A stretch of DNA of 64,000 nt from Purpureocillium takamizusanense (lineage: Eukaryota > Ascomycota > Sordariomycetes > Hypocreales > Ophiocordycipitaceae), in assembly GCF_022605165.1 (NCBI RefSeq), contig NC_063072.1, positions 2,418,001-2,482,000 of the forward strand, written 5' to 3'. Below the pieces are notes generated by a model that was not told the DNA's origin, did no database searches, and worked only from the letters and a program-made list of their open reading frames with translations. This document shows positions 35,826-47,657 of the stretch, piece after piece (the first letter of the stretch is position 1; each line of letters starts with the position of its first letter). A program made the translations under genes and the position numbers.

Positions 35826-38029
35826 GCCTTGTCAAACTATCAAACCAACATAGCTCGAGGCTGCTCTGGAACATGGATTGACGACTCCAGCGGCGTCATC
35901 ATGTCATGACAATCTGCTTATTTGCCGCCGAACGGCAGACAAACTCAATACCAGCCGCATCGTGCGACCCCCGCCAAGTCCTCCGGTCATTGTGCTGGAT
36001 GCTACCACGCACGGCTGACGCACAATCCGTGGCAGCGTCGTGAGAGTGCGTATTGCGACACACCACGGCCGGCCATTGGGTGGGGGGTGGTCGGCTTCGA
36101 TATTGCAGTCAGTACCGGATTAAATCTGAGCCCTGTTACTAGTCGACCAGGCTTCGTGCTCAGGCAGGTCTGGCTTGTCAGTCGCGATGCCTCGCAGCTT
36201 ATCGACTGACGACACGACCATGACGACCTGCACATACAAGCTTCGACCCGACCATGACCACCGAGTCAACGAATGGCGGCCAAGCAGCCACTGGCAGTAG
36301 TTTGCGATCCATGCTGACCGTCCGTCCATGCGCCCCTGGTCCATGCACGGCACACAAGTTTGGGTGCTCGCAGACATCCACCTGACTCACTCGTACATAT
36401 GTATTGCGGCACGACAGCATGCGACCTCGACGGCGCCGCGCACTGAACCCAGTGCGCCCATCGACGATCCCTCGCTCTGCAGTCCCCCTCCGCCCCCCTC
36501 TCCCTGGGACACCCTCGGGCCTGCATGGCAAACGGCCTGGACCTGAACGGCTGTAACAGCGACAGTGGGGCTCACGACCGACCACGGTACTTCGGTCGGC
36601 AGCCTCGCAGCTATAACTGCGTGGAACAGGCGCCCTTTGGAAGATTATGGCTATCTGGAGAACAAGCCGCAGGCGACCCTGCGCGCGGGTCGCTGATGCA
36701 GAGCAGGCAGTTTAACACCGGGAGAGCTTTCACGTCTGAGCCGCCAAGCGGATCGTCACCCCGCAATCGCCCAAGTGCCAGGTTCCAGAACCCCACTTCA
36801 GAATGTGGCTTTCGAGTCACCTGCCTCGCCATCCGCCCAAGTTGCTTCTGCAACTACCAGTTAGTCGATCCAAGAGCGGGCAAGGTTGACGCGGGGGGAT
36901 GGATATCGCTTCCGGCGCGGGTCAACATCCTGCCTAGCGTTGGCTCGTGGATCGCCAGCCGCGTGGGCTTGCCATCGACCGAGAGCCTGCTACACAGACG
37001 TCTGCATGAAGTCACTGAATCACGCCCAGGCTGTGGCTGTGGCGCTCTTGCCGACGCCTGGCGTCTCATCGGTTCTCGATGCTTGACCAGTGTCTCGTCC
37101 CCGGGGGTTGCGGATCGAGCATGGCTTCCGGGATTGTCAGGTCCTTGCCGAACGCCCCGCTGGTCTCGAGGGAAAGGGCCCGCAATGTCCAGGGGCGTGT
37201 GACCCCGGAGCCGTCGGGGAAGGGATGGCCACGGGATACTGATCTTACCTCGGGTCTGCATCGAGCGCCGCACCCTCGCAACACGTATTCGAGGTTGCAT
37301 ACTTAGGGCTCAGCCTGTCCGATGCACAAGCCTTGGGACTCAGCGGTTTCCCATCATTCACTTTAGCCTCACGGCTGCAGAAACTCCACAGAACTCTCTT
37401 GAGGAAAGGGGACCTCGTGATGCCCAGCGGGGTCCCGAGCCACTGGCATGGCCCTGCCCAATGTCTGGCGTCATTCCGTGAGGTGCCTGGGATTCAGAGC
37501 ACTTGGGCCCCTCATTGTTCATCGCACGGTCGTAAGCGGCCCCCAAATGCAGGAAGCAGCCACATCCCTGTTACCCCGGATTTCTCCTGGCTGGCGGAGG
37601 CGCCTGCAATGCAGGTTCCCAACACTGGGGCGTGATCATCCGTGGGATTATCAGGTCATACCGCTTCATCTGTTGGGCGGCGCCGACGAAGCCCACAGCA
37701 GCTCTAGCGCCCGCTAAGCGACTCCTGGGCTAACTAGTGCTCTGCAGAATGCGGCGAGGCCGTCACGTTGACGACGGGCTCATCCCCTGTAGAAACCAGG
37801 CTCACATTCGAATGCCACCGCGGTTCGCGGCACGGACTGGACGCTGTTGGGCCGCTCACATAGGCTACGTAGGGCATGACGCGCGAGGCTCGCCAACGAC
37901 GTCACGTATTGCCACAGAGATATGTCTCGGCTCCGGGGTATCATCCATTCTCCACATTCTGAAGCGGTTCTTATCGTTATAGTATACAGGATTGTTCACT
38001 TTGTGGCTTTGTGCATGTCACGCCCGACT

Positions 38030-39019
38030 CTATGCAGACGACGGCTGTGCAGACTTTTGCTGCTTCAGCTTCTCCTCGAATTTAGCAAACTCTTGCATGG
38101 CAATCTCCTCCTCCTGGTCGAGAATTTGATGCACCCCTTTGACCTCTTCTATCTGTACAGTAGGTTGTCAGTAACGGAAAAGCACACAGGGGGGGTCCGA
38201 AGACCAATGTCTTACATAGTGCATCAACATGCCCTCTATGCCATTTTTCAGCGTGACAGTACTTGAGTCGCATGTCCGGCAGGCTCCGCGCAGCTTCAGA
38301 TTGACGTAGCCGTCTTCGAACCCACGAAACTCAATGTCGCCTCCGTCTTCCTGAATGGCAGGCCGGATGCGAGTCTCGAGAAGCTCCTTGATCATGCCGA
38401 CGACCTCATCGTCGTCCTCATTGTAGGCCAGGCTGTCCTCCTCGGCAGCCTGGTCGCCTTCCCGTCGCTCGGCGACGTTGACGATGGTCTCGCCCGAGGT
38501 GATGGCCTCCGTGATGAGGGCGAAGACCTCGGGCCGAATGTGCGCCCAGTTGGCATCGCTCGCCTTGGTGACGGTAATGAAGTCGGCACCATAGAAGACA
38601 GAGGTGACGCCATCAATGTTCATGAGCTTGGCGGCCAACGGGGACGGATGCGGCGGCGAGATGGTCGCTCGCGGGTTGAGGTACTCGATGAACGGCGTGT
38701 TGAGCTCGGCGGGGACGACGCGGTGATTCGGGAGGAACTTGAGGGCGTCTGCGTTGGGCGTGTTCTCGGTCTGGATGAAGATGGTGCGCGCGCCGCCGGC
38801 ACCCAGGCTGGGCGCGAGGTTTCGCTGTTGGTGTTTCAGAGACGCCAGCGTCGTCGGTCGCAGGCCGCTCGCGCTCAGGACGGCGGGCATGGCTCTTCCG
38901 GACGTGGTGCTGAGTTGCCGAGCCCATCTCGGCGCAGCTCGGACGTGGTGGTGGCATCTGGCTGCTGGCTGGGTGGCGAGGGCGCGGGTGAGCGCCCTCG
39001 GTGTCGTCGCCGCGGACAT
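38030..39019 (-). CDS. nfu1: mitochondrial Fe-S cluster scaffold/carrier NFU1
   Basis: NFU1 delivers Fe-S clusters to mitochondrial client proteins such as lipoyl synthase and respiratory enzymes. Exons 39019-38216 and 38152-38030, separated by a 63-nt intron (GTAAGA donor, TACTGAC branch), give 308 aa. The N-terminus is rich in Arg, Ala and Ser without acids, as expected of a mitochondrial presequence. The Nfu N-terminal domain runs from about residue 79 (TIFIQTENTPNADALKFLP) and the NifU C-terminal domain from about 205. The cluster-binding pair is C247-x-x-C250 in GACRTCDSSTVTLK. The C-terminal exon adds a charged helix. It is divergent from the HIT-finger gene, with a 507-base spacer. Confidence 0.95.
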
Positions 39020-39526
39020 TGTTGACGGCTGGAGTACCCCGTTCCTTCTATGGCTTGCGATGCAGCGAATGTGTGAAGCCGGAGGTTATCAACGGCTCGT
39101 AGGTTCGGGTGCTGCGGCAATATACATGTGGTTTCAACGTTGAAGGGAAGTGACGTCGAAAATGTTTCTGGGGAAGTGGGCTCTGGCGCAGTGCGTCAGT
39201 CAAGCCCCGAAGGCGGCGCTTCTCGGAACTGCAATTAGTAATGCCAATGCCTGGTCAGGCCCACTGCTGGAACTCCCCCACCCACAGCGCAGGCAGTGGA
39301 GGCAGGTGCAGGAGTCCACCCATGCTGGCCGTGCTCCTTCGGCAGCGGCCAGCTCTGCCGGAGGGCGGGCACTTGCTCGGCTGCGGGTCCGTTGTTTTTT
39401 TCCCCCAAGCAGTGCCTGAGCTATCACCTCGCCTTGCGAAATCTGCAAACGATCGCCCTTCTCTACTGACTGTCCACGGTCGAAAGCACCTCCACGCCGT
39501 GCCCTTTCGAGCCCCGAGAGACCGCA
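39020..39526. other. divergent promoter region NFU1 / HIT-finger gene
   Basis: A 507-base spacer between two start codons on opposite strands, so it should act as a two-way promoter. I see no clear TATA box and no coding frame worth calling. Confidence 0.5.
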
Positions 39527-40425
39527 ATGATCACCGCGGCGGCCTCTCCTCCTCCGCCGGAGCCGGGCTCGGATCACGAGGCACAGCGGGGACCCTCCGA
39601 CATCGCCACCGAGGCCAAGGAGCTCAACGGCAATGCCGCGATCGCCGAGATAAAGACCGAGCAGACCATCGACGTGGACAACAATGGGGAACAGGAGAAG
39701 GCTACCGTCAAAAAGAGTCCGGCAATGTGCGGCATTTGCGAGACTATAGTGTCCAAATACAAGTGCCCACGTTGCTACTTGCCCTAGTACGTTATTGATC
39801 ATGTCGTTAACAAGCATCAGACATCTTGCCGCACACACGCTCCGCAATGCCCCGGGTCGTCGCTGACAATCAACTGCGTCACAATAGCTGCTCCGTCGCC
39901 TGCAACAAGATACACCAGGACAACCATCCTCCAGACACGAAGCCCAAGCTCGAGCCTGCCCAGGCTCCAGAACAGGCTCCCGCCACGTCTCTCCCTGCCA
40001 AGCCGTCTGGCCCTCCGAATCCCTTCTCGGCGCTCGACAACTCTGACAAGCTCACGTGGCTGTTCCGCAAGTACCCAGACCTACCACAGCAACTGCTCGA
40101 CATCCACGCCGAGACGCAGCCACCGCCTGAGGACCCTAGCAAACAAATCCCAGCGTCGCTCATGCAGGGCGTCGCCAACCCGAGGAGGAACAACTGGACT
40201 CGCGATCAAGGTATCAAGAAGGGCAAAGCGGCCCTCCGAAAGGCGCGGCAGCTACCGGGGAAGGCAGGAGAGGCGGTCCGCGAGTATTGCACGCTCATTA
40301 AGATGCTCCTCAACGAAGACGAAGCCGACGACGGCGGCGCCACGGCGACCCTCCAGCGACAGTTCGCCCAGCAAGATGCAGAGTTAATACGCCAGCTGAT
40401 GGAGGAGGAAAAGGGCCGCCGTTGA
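39527..40425 (+). CDS. HIT-type zinc-finger protein (Hit1/ZNHIT3-like)
   Basis: Two exons (39527-39786, 39888-40425) with a 101-nt intron (GTACGT donor, GCTGAC branch) give 265 aa. The intron interrupts the zinc finger, and splicing restores LPYCSVACNK. The full HIT finger is present: C68-x2-C71-x8-C80-x2-C83-x4-C88-x3-C92-x3-H96-x3-H100. A proline-rich linker and a charged helical C-terminus follow. The arrangement of finger then helical tail resembles yeast Hit1 and human ZNHIT3, which help assemble box C/D snoRNPs. Other HIT-finger proteins (chromatin-remodelling subunits) are possible, so no symbol is given. A pre-finger extension of about 65 residues is low-complexity. Confidence 0.88.
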
Positions 40426-40570
40426 ATCTTGCGGGGCGAGGATGTTTGTCTGAGTCGCGGAGCTGGAGCCTTGGAGGCGCCATCTTAATTCAAATCTATC
40501 GAGCTTTTATGCAGCCGGTCTCGTGGAGACAAGGTAAGAGGTCTCGAACCCATGGTTGGCAAAATTCTTC

Positions 40571-41719
40571 CTAACGCTTGAACCGCGCAAAGAATTCTGC
40601 AACCGGAGATTTGGGCGATTCCAGCGACCCTACCTTTTCGTCGGGCGGAGAGGGTGTCTTATCCTCCTTTCCATGCTTGGTGAAGCTTCCGAGGCGACCT
40701 CGCAGCGTCCATTTGGATTCTGGCTTTCGAAGTGCCGGAGGAGATTGGCGCGGCATGTTGACAGGTATCGCCTGGTTCTGCGCCTCATCGCTCTGGGTCC
40801 AGTCAACGCGCTGATGCTCGAGTGGCCCACCAACAACATCGTCGTCTTTCCTCGGATCACTGTGCTCTGCCAGAGAAGGTATTTCGCAGGAAGCCCTCGG
40901 CTGGGGGTCGGCCTTTCCTAGGATGCTGCCTGTGCTCCTCCTTCTGGCCTCCTTGTCCGTGCTCTCCTTGTGAGAGCTGAAGTGCGTTTCAAACGTCCGC
41001 CGCTGCGGGACAAGCGGCGGCAGCTCATCGACTTCGCCCGCTGTCTCCAGATGTACCGGATGCTGGAACTGGTTGCGCTCGTACTGCCGCTCGCGTGCAT
41101 TATGTGCCCTCCGAAGCGCCTGTGCCTGTTCAAAGGGGGCAGTGTCTGCTGTGATGCCCGCCATCTCCCGGCTAGCGTTAAGGCCGTCAAGGTGGAACCT
41201 CATGGCCTTTTTGGACAGCTTGTTGGTGATATGCCTCTCCGATACGGTCTCGACCGTCGTCGTCCGGGTAAATTGCGCCGCCGCCACTTGGGGAACGTAC
41301 GGATGGCCATGGGTATGGCCTTCGTGGTCCTCCTTTTGGGTCGAGGAAGACGAGTTCTTCGAAGCCGTCGAATGGAGCCTGTTTTGGTGCGGCTCGTCTC
41401 CATCGTGTCTCTCTGTAGCCTTGGCTGGTTGCACAAGAACATTTGGCGGCTTTGCCTTAACTGTCACTCGAGATGAATTGTGCCGCGTCCGTCTCTCGGC
41501 TTCAACTCTGGCCCTTCTCTTCCTCTCCGAGTGTGCCTTTTGCTCAGCGAGCACAATACGAAGCCTCCGCGAGAGGTCGTCGGCATCTAAGGGTTGAGGT
41601 TGCGACGGCTTTGACTTGGGCTTGTGGTGCGCGGGCCTAGCGGGCCTGAACGCTGGTGCCGCAGCCATGGCAGTTGTCCCCCTGTACTCCCGTGGTTGGT
41701 AGCTCATTGTGGCGAGCAT
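40571..41719 (-). CDS. unrecognised Arg/Ser/Pro-rich protein
   Basis: An uninterrupted frame of 382 aa from the ATG at 41719; a second ATG four codons on (41707) is equally possible. I do not recognise the family. The N-terminal third is basic, with a charged helix at about 45-80 (LSRRLRIVLAEQKAHSERKR). A moderately hydrophobic, helical centre lies at about 145-215 (HITNKLSKKAMRFHLDG is typical). The remainder is disordered and the end is FFARFKR. The frame is much longer and less repetitive than chance frames nearby, and it ends 145 bases from the convergent HIT-finger stop, which fits a real gene. A short in-frame intron could be hidden. Confidence 0.68.
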   Translation of the reverse strand: MLATMSYQPREYRGTTAMAAAPAFRPARPAHHKPKSKPSQPQPLDADDLSRRLRIVLAEQKAHSERKRRARVEAERRTRHNSSRVTVKAKPPNVLVQPAKATERHDGDEPHQNRLHSTASKNSSSSTQKEDHEGHTHGHPYVPQVAAAQFTRTTTVETVSERHITNKLSKKAMRFHLDGLNASREMAGITADTAPFEQAQALRRAHNARERQYERNQFQHPVHLETAGEVDELPPLVPQRRTFETHFSSHKESTDKEARRRSTGSILGKADPQPRASCEIPSLAEHSDPRKDDDVVGGPLEHQRVDWTQSDEAQNQAIPVNMPRQSPPALRKPESKWTLRGRLGSFTKHGKEDKTPSPPDEKVGSLESPKSPVAEFFARFKR

Positions 41720-44700
41720 GGTGCGGCGCGCGGGCAATCCGTCTTCTGAGCCTACCAGCCGTGCTCCGGTGTTGCTGCCGGCCCTTGTGCTACCTGTTTG
41801 CGTGGTAGATGGCGTCGTGTCGCCCGGCAGCCGGCCGGGTTCGGGGCCAGGCGGGGTGGTGATTCAGGAGCGCAGGGTGTCTCTCTCTGACAAGACAGGA
41901 TACGCTGCCGGGGAACGGAGAGGACAGCTAGCTAGCTCAATATAAGGCGGGTGTTGTTGGGAGGCTTTCATTCGTGTACAAACGGGTATCTGTATCTTCA
42001 AATTGGCCGGTCACTCGGAAAACCGAGAGGAGAAGCGTAACGGATTCGCACTGTCGTCGCCTAACCATGCAGTAGACGTGCCTATCGCACAAACGCAGCC
42101 GCCGGAGCTAAATTTACAAGTACGCGGGTACCAGCAAGGCGGAGTTTGCTTCTCAGATGAGTCGCGGCTGTCCCTGCCGGACTCTCGCAGTCGACTCGTC
42201 CAGGAATTGGACTGCCCCTCGGTTGGTGACGCCGGGTATTCGTTATAGAAGGAGCGAGGGGCCGGTAGGGGTGGATTCGCGTGAGCAGTAGGGTCCGCAA
42301 GCAAGGGGTGAAGGGTCCCTCCCCCCGTCGCAAACCAGCGGAATGCAAGGGAGAGTACAGCCCAGTTCCAACTTTGTCAAAGCACGCCGCCCGCTTCTCG
42401 ACAGTTTCGATCCATGTGTCCGAGGCAAAGCAAGGGGAAGAGAGGCGCTGGAAGAAAGAAGACGGTGGGGGTTTTGGGGGGGGGGAATAACGGTCTTGAA
42501 GTAAGGGAGGATGAGAGAGTGTGTGGGAGGAAATGGGGACAGCCAAAGGGCGGGACAGGGACAGGAAGAACTATAACACCTTTTTTTCTTCTTACCTGTT
42601 CAAAGCGGGCAATGCAACCTTCGTCTACCAACGGCAAAGAGTAAAAGCGAAAAAAAAGAGGTTTCGCGAGTTGGTAGTAGCCGGGCGGGCTCGAGCGCCT
42701 GACCACTTTTGGTGCCGAGAGGGTCCCCCCCCCCGGCCAGCCCTGACAGCCCTGACAGCAACGGAATGGGGATGATGAGACAGCTGGGGAAATAGATTGA
42801 CCAAACAAGCTACGCTCCCGGTACTCTAGGAGGTGCTTAGTTTAGTCCGTATAAAATACTAATGAATCACCAGACTCGATGAGCTGGGCGGGCAGGCGGG
42901 CACAGGCGGCGGCGGCTGCGGCGGCGGAGAAGGAACCGCCCCAAAAGCCCACCACCACCAGCCATTGCCGCCGCCGAGGCACCCCTCCCAGGCAAGCCAG
43001 GCACGTCCCATTCGGCCCTTGGGGGCGTGTGAGAGACTGGAGCGAGTCGCTCCCATCCACCATCCATCCACCCACCCATCCGTCCGTCCGTCCCCGCGTC
43101 CGGGCGTGGGCGTGGGCGCTTGCTGTTGGGTTGGTCCCCGCGGCCCGCTTGCTCGCTCGTGCTGGAAGGGGACGGGGGCGGGCACGCGATCAAAAACAGG
43201 TTGGGAAAGGAAAGAAAACCCTACATTTTCCGTACGTTGCGTGCGAAGCACCTACACGTAGCTGGGAGAGCCTACTAACCTACCTGCAGCAGCAGGTTTT
43301 CCCCCTCCGCAGGGCTGCAACCCCTTAAAGGGGAAGCCGCAAAGAGTGGATGAGGGACGGAGGGAGAGGGGGCGTCGTCGGGAGAGGACACCATTGAAGC
43401 CACGTTCCGCCTGGTTTCGGTCCATCACCTCTCTGTAATATTGCTGGTTTGTAGTAGCGGGCGCCTCATGAGTGGTGATATCAGGTGATGGGAGTGAGGA
43501 GGGAGGAGGAGGACCGGCCCAACACAGGTTTGCGGCCCGTGCAACTCGTGACGGGAATCTCCACCGGCACCCAGCTGGATGGATGGGGGGGGGGGGAAGA
43601 GGCGCCATGAGGCTTGCAGCTGTCGAAGCCGAAGACAGACCGTCAGCGGGGACAGCCTAGGTTGGAAGGGCGCTGCCGCTAGTTAGGGGACACCCCGTGG
43701 AGGGAAAGGCGATGCCTGGCCCCGCCACAATGTTGGCGCGCCCACCCGCCGGCGCTTAGTATAGAGGGCACCACCACCACCACCACCATTACCTCACCGG
43801 GGCATCTTTCGCTGCCACCATGCACAGCGTAGGTTGGTTTTGTTATGTTCAAGGTTCACGGTCAGTATGCATGTATGTACTGCAGGTGCGGTGCCTTAAT
43901 GAATTGCACATTGCATCAGGGCGGGAAGGGGCTCTTGATATATGCTTGAAGAAGCAGTTGACGGGCGAAATAATTTTTCCTGTCCTTCTCTTTTCCTACG
44001 CGATGGCAAGCATTTCTCATCACCCAAGGTACTTACCTACCTACAGATGGCGGCGTTAGGGCTCTACGCCAGGTGCCTCTCTACTACTACTCTGCAGCAA
44101 CCTACCGACAGGGCAGAGACAGACAAACACACGCTTCTACAGCTGCCACGGGGTCGATCGAATACCTTGACTGAATACTTGGACACCTGGACATCAACCG
44201 GAGCTCCCAAGGGATTCGCTGTTCGAGTGCTGCAGCCATTGGTCGCGCACAAAAGCTTTGTGCAGAAAGGCATCGGTGCGTGCACGATGCATGAACCCTG
44301 GGGCTGCAAAGGCAAATACATCCTTGGGTCAGGTGCATACCTACCTACTTGGTACAGCCTACCTGCGTGAAGAAAGAAGTTGGCACAGATAGACGGCACT
44401 GTACTGCACGGTTGTGCATGATGCACCAAGAAGCACATGCCCGCCACTAAACGGGCAGACCGACCACTTGCTCCTCAGCACATATGCCGCCTCCATGACA
44501 TACCTAGGTCGTCTACGCCAACCCAAGGCACCCTGTCCCTTCCTCTATTTTAGCTCGACCCGTGGACGAGGTTACCTGCCAGCCCGCAGACGTCGCGACG
44601 GCGCAAACCTCTGCGCCGAGCAGCACGCCTCGGGCCCAAACTACTAACCTTAGTACTAACCTCTAGGTAAGGTACGTGACTGAAGTCCCCCACCACCCAA

Positions 44701-47657
44701 CGTTTCACCCGTTCTTGCTGCGAGAATGGCCCGGCCGGCCGTATCCTTGAGCGCCAGCCCAGCGTCGCATCGCGCCTCCGCCCGCGTCTCAACGATGCCG
44801 GCTTACGAAATACCTGCCTGCTGGGCCCGTGCGCCACCCAAGTTGTTGTTCCCAGTCCACAGGCCTGCCTGCTTGGCCGTTCCTTTCTAGTTACCCCCTC
44901 GTACTACTACGTTGAGTAGGTACGAAGTACATACGTCGTAGGTCCGGTTCTCGCCGCAACTCTATCCACCGTCGGCAACGCGCGTGGCAGGTCACCGTGG
45001 TTGCGTGGCTGGCTTGGCTGGCTTGGATTTTGAGTGGGGACTGTTGGTAGCCCTCGGGGTTCGTTGCACAAACAAGCCGCCCGGCGAGGGTAAGCGAACA
45101 GCCAGACCCTTGCAAGACCCAGTCGATAGTGAGTCCAGCTCGGGTTGTGAATGAATTGCCCATGCAGGGGTCAGTTCCTCGGTAAGTCGATCAATCTTTG
45201 TTTCCGTCTTGGCACAGCAAACCTTACCGACGCATATCTGTCAAAATAAGTGCTGTCCAACAAAGCCAGCATTGTCTCCGCATCCCACTTGTGGCCGACT
45301 TCGGAATGTCAGCCTCATCATTAGTCAATGTCAACAATGCCAGTGTAAATCTACAGCAGCCGCAGTCACAGTCTACTCGGTCCGAGGGCGAATATGCGAG
45401 AGCGCCTAGATCCAGAGCATATGCAACCTTGCGCCGAGCTCCCTCCACTTTGGGTTCATGAGTTGGAATGCCGGATCGGGCTTCTGCAGGCCTTGACATC
45501 CCGTTCGTTCAGTGAGTGCTCGGATCATCGCGGCCCTCCTACGACAGCTGCAACTTTTGGGACGACATGATGGCGGCGCTGTCAAGCTGTGGCCAATTCA
45601 GGCCATAACATCGGAAGGGCCCCAAGTATCCACCACACCACCCTGCCAGATCTGGATGCCTTTCCGCTGCGCGGAGGACTGGGATCGAGCATGTGAGACA
45701 GCGGGGTCGGCAAGACACGATCGAAGTCCCACCAGCATGAACGCGCTTGCGCGGCATCGTGGATGCCAAAGCCTCGCATTCAGAGACGACCTTATGTCGG
45801 AATGTTGGCAAGACCCTGCCGAGCTGGAGCTTGTAAACCAGGGCCTGCCACGCTTTTCTGCTTCGTCTGCTCCCATAGTGCCAGCTCAAAGGTGGCGCAC
45901 CAGGAGAGTATTCCTCGTTTTATTAAATACCAAGAAAGTTGCTCGCGGCTCCTCAGCCCGCGGCTTCTTCAGCTTTCAAGACGGCCTGATAAATTCCACA
46001 GAACATGGGTCACGATCAGCCCGTGTGGAAAGTGATCCAGGGTACGCATTTGATACAGGGCCAAATTGCCCGCCGCCATGGGTCGGCCCACGTGGTCTCG
46101 ATCGATGCAGGGCCCCAGATGGGTACCGTAATCATGCGCTCTTGGTCGGGGTCTCCTGAAGGGATTCGCAGTCGCCTTCGCAGGGCAACAAGGGTCAGGG
46201 GAAGAAGGGCAAGACAGCTGAGAGAGGGCCAGACGGGAACTCTCACAAGGCAGCCGTACGACGAGGAGCTACTACGCTGCATAGCTGAGCTCTGCGTGGG
46301 GCTCGGGGTCGGGGTGCCGTCGATTGGCCAGGGCCACTGACAGCCTTTGGTGCTACCGCCGTCTAGCGAAAGCCAATTGATGGGCGAGGACGGCCAAGCA
46401 TCTAAAAGCAGTCCCTAGTGCGTGCGAGCAGAGGTCTGAGATGAGAAACAAGAAACAGATCGCCGACCTCGAGCACCAGTCGGAGACGCAGACAGGGTTG
46501 GATGCTGATTGCTGATGCTGCCGGACGCGGTGCGAGATGCACGGCAGGTCCAGCTGTCCTCCGCTGCGGAGCTCCTTCCCGGTGTTCGTTGGCTCACCTC
46601 AGTCGAGGCCGCTCTCCATTCTTCCCCCGCCTCCTGCTCCTCCTCCCTCTGCAATGTCTGTCTGCATTCATTACTGGATGGTAGTATAGAATCAAGGCGC
46701 TGCCAATATTGTCCTCGCCAAGCATTTACCCGCCCTCGTCGAGCCTGCGCCTCTCCCTCCGCGAACGCAGGGCCGTACGTAGTACATACCTGCGTCGTGC
46801 CTCGGACGGACGACATTGGGTGTCATCATGGCCCATCCAATCCATACCTAGTGCCTGAGGAAGATAGCTGTCAGCGCCTGCTATAGGCACTTGCTCCCGC
46901 TCCACCAAGCACATCCCATCGTACCGAGCGGACACCCGGACCCTCACAGCGCAAGACCGGGGGTCTTGTCTAAGACGAAGAGAGGTAAACACCCGTGCCT
47001 TGGTCGATCGCACCGGGGGAAATCTAGGCAGCGACTGGAGGAAGACAGAGATATAAGCTGTCCTTGCGCGAGCGAGCCCGTCCCCGCCCGAGTTATAACG
47101 CCCTCGCTCCCAGCTGTTCCCACGAATAAAGGCAGCCAGCCTCAACGGCAACCAACAAAGCCTCGGAGATCCTACCACTAGTCCCTCGCCCCTGGCCGAA
47201 CAGGAACGGTCGAGAACCATTTGAGAGCAGCTACCGATGCGTCAGCAACCCTCGTTATGACAAGTCGACGTCTCAGCTGCGCATCACATCGCATCGAGCA
47301 CCCGTGCTCTTGATCAAGCCAGCTCGCCAACCCGGAAACCATTCCTCCATTGCTTGTTGATTCGTGCGCCGCGACAAATTTCCTAGCACCATCTTCATCG
47401 TCGTGGCTGACCCGGCTTGTCGATTGCAGGCTGGTAAGTGGCCCTCTTGTCCAGTAGTGTCCCAGTGGCTTTCGCCATCAACCACAAACGCCTCAGCGGT
47501 GTGCGCTTCTCCAACTCGTCTTGGGTCCGTCCCGCAAAGGTCTGCCAGCTTCATTTGCTGTTCGATCATCTTCTCGCCGCCGCCGCCGCCAGTCGCTGCC
47601 TCCCCCCCATGCCACCACCCACGTCCCCTTCGCGCCGCTGAGGCCGCGATCGCGATA
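41720..47657. other. 5.9-kb gene-poor block upstream of the RasGEF gene
   Basis: No frame in this stretch shows a recognisable domain, and no transposon ends or RIP-like AT-rich segments are evident. Features seen are G10 at 42476, G12 at 43585, a CAC microsatellite near 43769-43789, a GTACGAAGTAC word at 44920 and many related GTAC words between 44030 and 44940. The last few hundred bases are probably the RasGEF promoter and leader; an in-frame open extension without ATG runs upstream of 47658. Confidence 0.4.
43769..43790. repeat. CAC trinucleotide repeat
   Basis: About seven tandem CAC/ACC units in noncoding sequence of the gene-poor block. Confidence 0.75.

Larger units (their letters stand above)
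31030..38029. other. 7-kb gene-poor block upstream of PSP1
   Basis: There is no frame with a domain I recognise. Open stretches (for example minus 33276-32620, minus 34445-33678, plus 36525-37202) are Pro/Arg/Ser-rich and overlap others in several frames, as expected by chance at this GC content. It contains the G53 run, a G9 run at 32445, C13 at 35813 and short TAGG repeats near 35756-35770. A long 5' UTR, a noncoding RNA or unannotated small genes could be present; none can be shown from sequence alone. Confidence 0.4.

Noticed and set aside
36525..37202. 225-codon frame on the plus strand
   Set aside because: Composition is unlike the confirmed genes, there is no domain, and several overlapping frames are open.
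31030..38029. Transposon remnant or RIP-mutated island
   Set aside because: No terminal repeats, transposase- or polymerase-like frames, and no AT-rich C-to-T-type decay are visible.
40535..40560. B-box-like word (GGTTCGAGACC on the minus strand), possible tRNA
   Set aside because: No A box at the right distance and no acceptor-stem pairing; it overlaps the 3' end of a coding gene.
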